From assembly GCA_026770585.1 (NCBI GenBank), contig MU646532.1, positions 454,537-476,515 of the forward strand: a DNA stretch of 21,979 nucleotides. Direction: 5' to 3'. The first letter of the stretch is position 1. Every line of letters starts with the position of its first letter. A program made the position numbers and the translations under genes. Below, piece after piece: positions 1 through 7,900 of the stretch. The notes under the pieces were generated by a model. It did no database searches. It was not told where the DNA came from and saw only the letters and a list, made by a program, of their open reading frames with translations. The stretch comes from Baffinella frigidus. Its lineage: Eukaryota; Cryptophyceae; Cryptomonadales; Baffinellaceae.

Positions 1-235
1 CGTACGTCGGTTATCGGGTATCGGGTATCGGGTATCGATTTTAGGGTGGAGGGTGGAGGGTGGAGGGTGGAGGGTGGAGGGTTTGGGGGTGTAGGGTGTA
101 GGGTGTCGGGTGTCGGGTGCCGTGTGTCGTGTGTCGTGTGTCCGGTATCAGGTATCGGGTATCAGGTGCAGGAGGGTCTAGGGTTTAAGGTGAAGAAAAA
201 TTAATTAATTCGTCCAATTATGAGGAATTGGAAGG
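1..235. repeat. Degenerate telomere-like repeats
   Basis: Runs of TATCGGG, GGAGGGT and TGTCGGG units with local homogenisation. They are variants of TTTAGGG and not a clean telomere: exon H lies directly after them. Confidence 0.8.
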
Positions 236-252
236 GTTTGGGGGTGGCGTGC

Positions 253-299
253 CTGATCCATCATGGACATTTCCCCCTCTGCGAAGACGAATCGCTTCC
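253..299 (-). CDS. Exon H (47 nt), last exon visible
   Basis: After acceptor GAAACAG the frame reads (G)KRFVFAEGEMSMMDQ and ends at a possible GC donor CAG|GCACGC in phase 0. It might instead run a few codons further (ARHPQT). The rest of the gene lies to the left of the window. Confidence 0.55.
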
Positions 300-3200
300 C
301 TGTTTCGGGCTTCGGGTTTAGGTTTTAAGGTTCTCCGTCGTTTGTCGGTCATTTTTTGGTTTTCTGGGCAGTTTGAAGGTTGGCTCAATCTGACATCGAT
401 ATTTCCCCCTCTGCGAAAACAAAGCGCTTTTTTATCTCGGGTTTCGGGTTTCGGGTTTCGGGTTTCGGGTTTAGGGTTTGGGGTTTAGGGTTTGGGGTTT
501 AGGGTTCAGGGTATAGGGTTTAGGGTTTAGGGTTTAGGGTTTAGGGTTTAGAGTGGGGCGTGCAGTGTAGTGTGTGTGAGGGTGCCCTTTCTGGACCCTT
601 GACCCTTCTGGATTGAGGTACAGATCAAAAGCCGTTCTGCCCAACCCATACAGCAAATTCTGGTTCTCTCTGAGTCCATTTGGGCTCAGCAGTTTGGTGC
701 GCCCGGGCTCTTTCCCACCTCAAAGTTGAGGGACGTGTACCGCACACCCAGCGTATCAACTTGAGAATAGTGTGACAGTCAACCCGCATGAGTCAAGCCC
801 GCCCGCCACATCGCGGCATTAGAGTAGTATTAAGTTGATCACTTTTCAAAAGGCTGGGGGGCCTCTCTCGAGGTCTTCTTGGTGCACACCATGTGAGGGT
901 AATAAAAAAATAAAAAAGCAACCCACGTGAGGCAGAGATAGGCGTCCAGGAGCACCCCTGGCACAAAACCGGGGCAGGTACCCCCCCCCCCCCACACACA
1001 CACACCCGTCCTTACCACCGCTCTCGCATCCCTCTCTCTCTCTCCTCCTCTCCCGCCTGTCTCTCAGCTCTTATCTCAGAAAAGGGATTTTTAAATTCGT
1101 TTTCTTAAGTCAATTCCTGTACAAATTCGTCAACTTATTCTTTTCTCTGCGCATAAGTTGACAAATCTGAAGGGGGATTGACTTAAGAAAACGAATTTGA
1201 AAATCCCTTTTCTGAGATAAGCTCTTCCTCTCCATCCCCGCACCCACCCTCGGGGCCCTAACGGGTAAAACACGAGGGTTCCGGAGATCGGGCGGTCAAA
1301 ACTCGATGGTTCAGGAGGTCGGGGGTGGGTACGAGGGTTGAGGGGGGCAGGGGGTGGTGCCTGGCAGCTTCATGAGCTCGGCTGCGATCGATCGGAACCG
1401 GTCCACGTTGCTGATTTTGGGCACCTGGTTTGGGGTTGATGGTTTGAGGTTGAGGGTTGAGGGTTGCGGGTTGAGGGTTGAGGGTTGCGGGTTTAGGGTT
1501 TAGGTTTTAGGGTTTAGGGTTTGGGGTTTAGAGTTTAGGGTTTAGGGTTTAGGGTGTATGCAGTCAGGGAGAAGGGAGCGCAGTGTGGGATGTGAGAGGG
1601 GTTTCGAGGTTGGAGGTTACATCACCTGCCATAAACTGGAGACGATTCTTCTGTGTGACGGTGCTGGCTGGAAAAAATATGCAAGAATGGCGTTCTGCCT
1701 CGGTCCTGGCTATACAACCAACCCAACTCTGGCTGGAAAAAATGCAGGCCGATTTGCAGGTGTTGAGCCGGTTTCGTGTTTCAGCGTTAAGAGTTCAGGG
1801 GGTTGGGTTCAGGGTGTGGGGGGAGGGTGGCTACCTCGTCTTTCTTGCCATTCTTGACCACAATCCCCGCCTGCGGCTTTAGGGTCTAGGGGTTAGGGTA
1901 GGGTTGAGGGTTGAGGGTTGAGGATTTAGGCTTTAGGGTTTAGAGTTAACGGTGTGGGGTGTAGGGTTTAGGGTTTAGGGTGTGGGGTTTAGGGTTCAGG
2001 GTTTAGGGTTCAGGGTTCAGGGTTCAGGGTTCAGGGAGACCTGGGTAAGGTGAGGGGGTTGTAGTCGGTCTGAGTGCGGTTTACGGTTTAGGGTAGCAAG
2101 AGGGTTCATGGTTCAGAGTAGCTAGAGGGTTGATGGTTTAGGATAGCTAGAGGGTGCTAGAGGGTGCATAGCGATTTTAGGGTTTAGGGTTTAGGGTTTA
2201 GGGTTTAGGGTTTAAGGGAGACCTGGGGGAGAGGGTTGTAGTCCGTCTGGGTGCTAGAGGGTGCATAGCGATTTTAGGGTTTAGGGTTTAGGGTTTAGGG
2301 TTTGAGGGATTAGGGTTTAAGGGAGACCTGTGGGAGGGGGTTGTAGTCCGTCTGGGTGCGGAGCAGCACGATCCAATATCTGGTGTTGGGTTTAGGGTTT
2401 AGGGGTTAGGATTTAGGGTGTAGGGTCTAGGGTTTAGGGTTTGGGGTTTAGGGTTTGGGGTTTGGGGTTGAGGGTTTGGGGTTTAGGGTTTAGGGTTTGG
2501 GGTTTGGGGTGTGGGGTTTAGGGATTGGGGTTGAGGGTTTGGGGTTAAGGTTTTCGGGCCTAGGGTTTAATGTTTAGGGTTTAGGGTTTAGGGTTTAGGG
2601 TTCAGGTTTCAGGGCTTAGGGTTTAGGGTGTAGGGTTTAGGCTTTAGGGTGTAGGGTTTAGGGTTTAGTGTGGGGGGTTCAGGTTTTAGGACGTAGGGTT
2701 TAGGGTTTAGTGTTTAGGGTTTAGGGTTTAGGGTGTGGGGTTGTACTTGATGGTGTGCGGAAGGTGCTTGAAAAACACCGTCGGATCCACTTCGTACGTA
2801 AGCGGCGTTAAGTCAACCTGCGGAAGTTGCCGGGGGCGTTAAGTTGTCAGTGGTGTTAAGTCAACCTGCGAAAGATGTCCGTGTGGTTGACTTTCGGGGC
2901 TGGGGGGACGTGGGGGCAGGTGCCAGGGTACCATCGAGGGTTCAGGATTGAGGGTTCAGGGTTTTAGTGTTCAGTGTAGTGTTTCAAACACTATCTGAGA
3001 CTTTACAAACACTTGACCTAGTGGCACGGTGATTCCACGAATACGTCGTGTTCATCCGGGAACAAGTATTTTTCTTTTAAAAAATCCGCACGAAGATTAC
3101 TACACAATTGCTTCGGACGTGACCTGTTGTGTAGTAATTTTCATTGCCAGCTTCTAAAAGAAAAACACGTGTTCCCGGATCAGGATGGCACACGGCGTTG

Positions 3201-4870
3201 AGATCTGTGCAACCCTACAACCTACACCTGAAACATGAAAAAGAAACACTGGGTTATGCACAGGTTATGAACCTTGGCCTTAGAGCGCTGTGCAGAGAAG
3301 TTGGCCACCGACAAACGGGGAAATGGGGAAATTGGAGCCATTTTGTGCCCTTTTGAGAAATTCATGGTACTGAATTTCTCAAAAGTTGACAAAATGGCTC
3401 CAATTTCTCGATTTCCCATTATTTCCCGTGGCCAACTTCTCTGCGCAGCGAAACACTGGGCCATGCACTGGTTATGAACCTTGGCCTTTCACGAGCCGCG
3501 GTTGGTGGTGTTCAGGGCTCAGGGCGTAGGGTTATGGGTGTAGGATTCTGGGGTTAGCACAGGTTACGGACCTTAGCCTACCACAAAGTGCGGCTCGTGT
3601 GGTTAGGGTTCACGGCTCAGGGCTTCGGGTGTAAGGTTGAGGGTGTGTTCAACCTTGGCCTTCCGCGAGCCGCGGTTGGTGGTGTTCTTCTGCCCGTTGG
3701 GCTTCACCAGCGTACCGCTCACCCTCGTGCCAGCCCCACCGGCAGGCTAGTTACCCCCAGAGAGGGACAGAGAGAGAGAGAAAGAGAGAGAGAGACAGAG
3801 AGAGACAGAGAGACAGAGAGACAGAGAGAGAGAGAGAGAGGAGGGGTGGGAGAGAGAGAGGAGGGGTGGGAGAGAGAGGAGGGGTGTGAGAGAGAGAGAG
3901 AGGAGAGAAAGAAACGCTACACTGGCGTGTACACAGGTTATGGACCTTGGCCTTCCACGAGCCGCGATTGGTGGTGTTCTTCTGCCCGTCGGGCTTCACT
4001 AGCGTCCCGCTCACCGGCATCAGCGGGCTCTCTCTCTCCCGCGCACCATCAAGGGTTGACGCCCTGCACCCTACCCCCTCAACCCTACCCCCTACACCCT
4101 ACACCCTCAACCCTACACCCTCAACCATACGCCCTGAACCCTACACCCTGTACCCTACAGGTAGGGTTGAGGGTTAAGTCAGGGTGCAGGTTGTGAACCT
4201 TGGCCTTCCATGAGCCGCGGTTGGTGGTGTTCAGGGCTCAGGGGTCAGGGGTCAGGATGTAGGATTCTGGGGGTATACACAGGTTACGAACCTTAGCCTA
4301 CCACAAAGTGCGGCTCGTGTGGTTAGGGTTCACGGCTAAGGGTTTCGGGAGTAAGGTTGAGGGTGTGTTCAACCTTGGCCTTCCATGAGCCGCGGTTGGT
4401 GGTGTTCTTCTGCCCGTCGGGCTTCACCAGCGTCCCGCTCACCGGCATCAGCGGGCTCTCCGAATTCAGCACCTTTGGGGGTTGAAGGGTTAGGGGTTGG
4501 GGTTCATCATCGAAAAATCCTTGTTTCTTCACCGGCATCAGGTTGCTCTCCGAATTCAGCATCTTTCGGGTTGAGGGGTGAGGGTTCAGCATCGAGAAAT
4601 CCTTGAATGCGCGTGGGGTTCCTTCTCCGGCATCAGCCACACAGCGGGCTACGAAGGGGTTTTCGGGCTCTGGGAGCCCGAGTTTCCGTGACCTTATCGG
4701 TAGGAACCCCCCTATGCCCCTACGGATTGCCTACCGTAGGGTCCTAGGTCTTATCGCTTAAGGGTCATTCGAAATCCCTTCGAAGTCCGCTGTGTGGGGA
4801 GGGTGTCATGAATAACGGGGGGTGTCTCTCATGGGACATCGAATGGCGTGACCCGGATGGGTTCTTGCTG

Positions 4871-4920
<50 letters not shown>

Positions 4921-4936
4921 ATCTCTCACACACACA

Positions 4937-4967
<31 letters not shown>

Positions 4968-7900
4968 TGCTCTCCGAGTTCAACCCCTGGTGAATTCAGC
5001 GCCAATTCAGCACCTGCGCAATCCAGCGCCAATTTCACGCGTCTCTCCTTAGATTATATCTCAGATTTCGGTGGGGATTGGAGCCATTCTGTACATGTAG
5101 AGTTTAAAAACTCTTCGATTTGTACCAGAAATCGTTTAGATAGACAGTTTATGAGATAGCATCTATGAAAGGGCCCGATGAAATTCAGAAACCGCATCCA
5201 AAGGCACGTTCATAGGCTAACTGCCTGAAAATGGGGTAGTTAGGCATACGGCATTGCCTAGGACCTCCTACCGTAGGCCGAGGGATCCTAGGACCAAAAA
5301 GTCTCGGCCTACGGTAGGAGCTCTCCGAGTTGGCACGTGACACTCAGGTTGGCACGTGACACCCAGGTTGCTCACACTCAGGTTGCTCTCCACGTCACAC
5401 TCAGGTAGCTCTCCCAGTCCTGAATGTGAGCACCTCTTCAATCCAGGAAGGGTGTCTCCCGAGTCCTGAGTGTCACGCGCCTTTGGATCCGGCTTCTGAA
5501 TTTCATCGGGTCGTTTCATAGATGCTATCGCACAAACTGTCCATATAAACGATTTCCGGTACAGATCGAAGAGTGCTCTCCGAGTTCAGTACCTCTTCAA
5601 TCCAGGAATGCAGAATACAGCACCGGGGGGGTTCCTCGCCACACAGGCTCTGCAACGTCACCACTATCACATTGATCGGCATTAGGTTACTCTGGGAGTT
5701 CAACACTTGGTCGGCATTAGGTTGCTCTGCGAGTTCAACACTTGGTCAATTTAGCGATACAGGAAATCTGAATTCAGCACGGGGGGGGTTCCTCGCCCCA
5801 CATGCGGGGTGAGGGCAGAGCCCCCCCCCTCCCCCCAGGCTCCGTCACCTCACAGATCCTACCTAATGGTGCATGGTGCGGGGTTCTTCCTTTGGGTGCA
5901 CGGGCTCTACAAAAGGCGTGCGACTCCAGGTTCGCACCCCTTTTGTAGAGCCCGTGCACCCAAAGGGAGAACCCCGCACGGATTGACATGGCTCACCCCG
6001 GCCCTCGCGACAAACGGGGGTCCTCTGGAAAAACACGTTTACGCCTTTGGTCGAATCACATGTTCTCCTGGTACGAAGCGATCCCGAGTCCATCGGCGCC
6101 CCGGGACACGCCCAATTTGGTAGGGTTCAGAAAGCTACCCCACCCCCGGGAATTCCGTCCAAACTTGTGGGACCACACAGCGGACTTCGAAGGGATTTCG
6201 AATAACCCTTGAGCGACAAGACCCACGATCCTACGGTAGGCAATCCGTAGGGGCATAAGGGGGGTTCGGTAGGCAATCCGTAGGGGCATAAGGGGGGTTC
6301 CTACGGATGAGGTGACCGGAAATGGCTTGATTCTGAACATTTTTCCCTTTCGTAGCCCGCTGTGTGGCGCGGCTTTTCCGAAATCGACAGGCAGGCTCTG
6401 GGGGTTCAGTAGAACTAACAACTCGCCGTGTTGCCTCCTAAGATCAAGGCTTCAACAGCTCCAATTCCCACAACTTTGGAAGGAATTCCTGGGGGGGGGG
6501 TTGACTTTTAACCTGTGTGGAACCAGTGTGAGCTGAAGAGCGCTCTTCAGCCCGAAATCGAAAGGCAAGCTGTGGGGGTTCAGTAGGACTCTTGGTGGTG
6601 CCTTCTGAGATGTCCACACCAGGCTACCCCAGCACCCTGTTCAAACCTCGAGTGTAGGCTTTTTGTATGGAGTTGGTCACGTGGCTACACGGAAAGGGTG
6701 TAGCCACGTGACCAAACAAATGAAAATTACCACACCTGACTCACTTGTATAGATACCCGAGTTCTAAAGTGGGTGCTTGATCCGCCTTGTGTGGGATGCC
6801 CTGGTCCCGGTCGAAGAAATCGAGCAGCCGCCGCATCGAACCCCCGCCTATTCTCAAGTTGACAAGCTGAGTCCGCGGTACAAACCCGTCAACTTTTCCG
6901 CTCCAAAGCGCCTGCCCGGGCTCACCAAACTGGGGAGCCAAAATAAAGTGGGACAGAGCCACCCTGGAGGCAGGGTGGGGGTATTTTGAGCATTCTCAAG
7001 TCAACTCCCCTTGGAATGGACTGAGATCTCAGTCCCCCGTGATGAATGGATCTGGTACAAAACGGTCTTATAAGTATTTTAGTGGTACAAATCCTGTCAA
7101 CTTTTGCGATAAAGGGTTATTCGGGATTGGCCGCAAGTCCCCTCCAGGGTGGCTAGGACTCGCCTTGTTGCGTTCTGAGATGACGTTTTGATCCTGGTCG
7201 AAAAAGTCCATCAGCAGCCGCATCGGAACGGTCCCCTCCCCAACCTGCAGGGTGCATGGTTCAGGGTGTCGTGTTCAGGGGTTGGGGTGTAGGGTTTCGG
7301 GTTTCGGGTTTCGGGTTGGGGGTCGGGGTATTCCGCGGCACCGTACCCTCCCCTGCCTGGTGTAGGGTGCAGGCTTCAGGGTTGGGGGTTGGGGTTTCGG
7401 GTTTCGGGTTTCGGGGTTCGAGCAGCATCAAACCCGTAGCCTCCCACACCTGATGCGTGGTGCGAAGTGAGCTGGGTTGACTTAAGGTCCTCCGAGGTTC
7501 ATAACCTCTTGTAATGTAGGCACGGCTCAGGCATGGGCGCCTTTTTTGCAGGAGGCCGATTCGTGAACTTCGCGAAATAGTCGAATCCAGAATCCGTTAG
7601 AAGCCTCTGGCGGATGCATGGGTGCAGGGTGTGTGGTCCAGGGGTTGGGGTTTGGGGCGTAGGGTTTCGGGTTTCAGGTATGGAGCAGCAGCCGCATCGG
7701 CACGTACTCTCGCCCTCCTGGCGTAGGGTGCAGGGCGAAGGGTGTAGGGTCCAGGGCGTAGGGTCCAGGGTGTGGGGTTGCGCTAAGGGTTCAGTGGAGT
7801 CGAGCAGATCGAGCAGCAGAGGCATCGGCAAATTGCCCTCCCTCAGCTGGCGCAGGGTGCAAGGCGCAGGGTTCGGTGGTTGGGGGGTGGGGTTTGGGGT

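Larger units (their letters stand above)
1881..2740. repeat. Long interrupted TTTAGGG tract
   Basis: TTTAGGG, TTCAGGG, TTTGGGG and GTGTAGGG units fill the introns around exon E. They are interrupted only by exon E, its shards and the GCTAGAGGGTGCATAGCGAT repeats. The G-rich form is on the + strand. Confidence 0.85.

Noticed and set aside
1-552. A chromosome end (true telomere) at the left edge
   Set aside because: The repeats are degenerate, interrupted by exon H and its shard, and the same type recurs throughout the window inside introns.
603-760. Additional exon(s) of the C2-like gene between G and H
   Set aside because: Two coding-like stretches are in different frames with no good splice sites, and exon G joins exon H in phase without them. 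Kept only as a weak note.
3588-4196. Long + strand open frame of 202 codons
   Set aside because: It runs through the GA microsatellite and CCCTACACC repeats and crosses exon C copies that are coding on the other strand.
5774-6123. Overlapping open frames on both strands of about 71-104 codons
   Set aside because: They cross the 5876-5979 hairpin, so the two strands encode similar peptides by symmetry.
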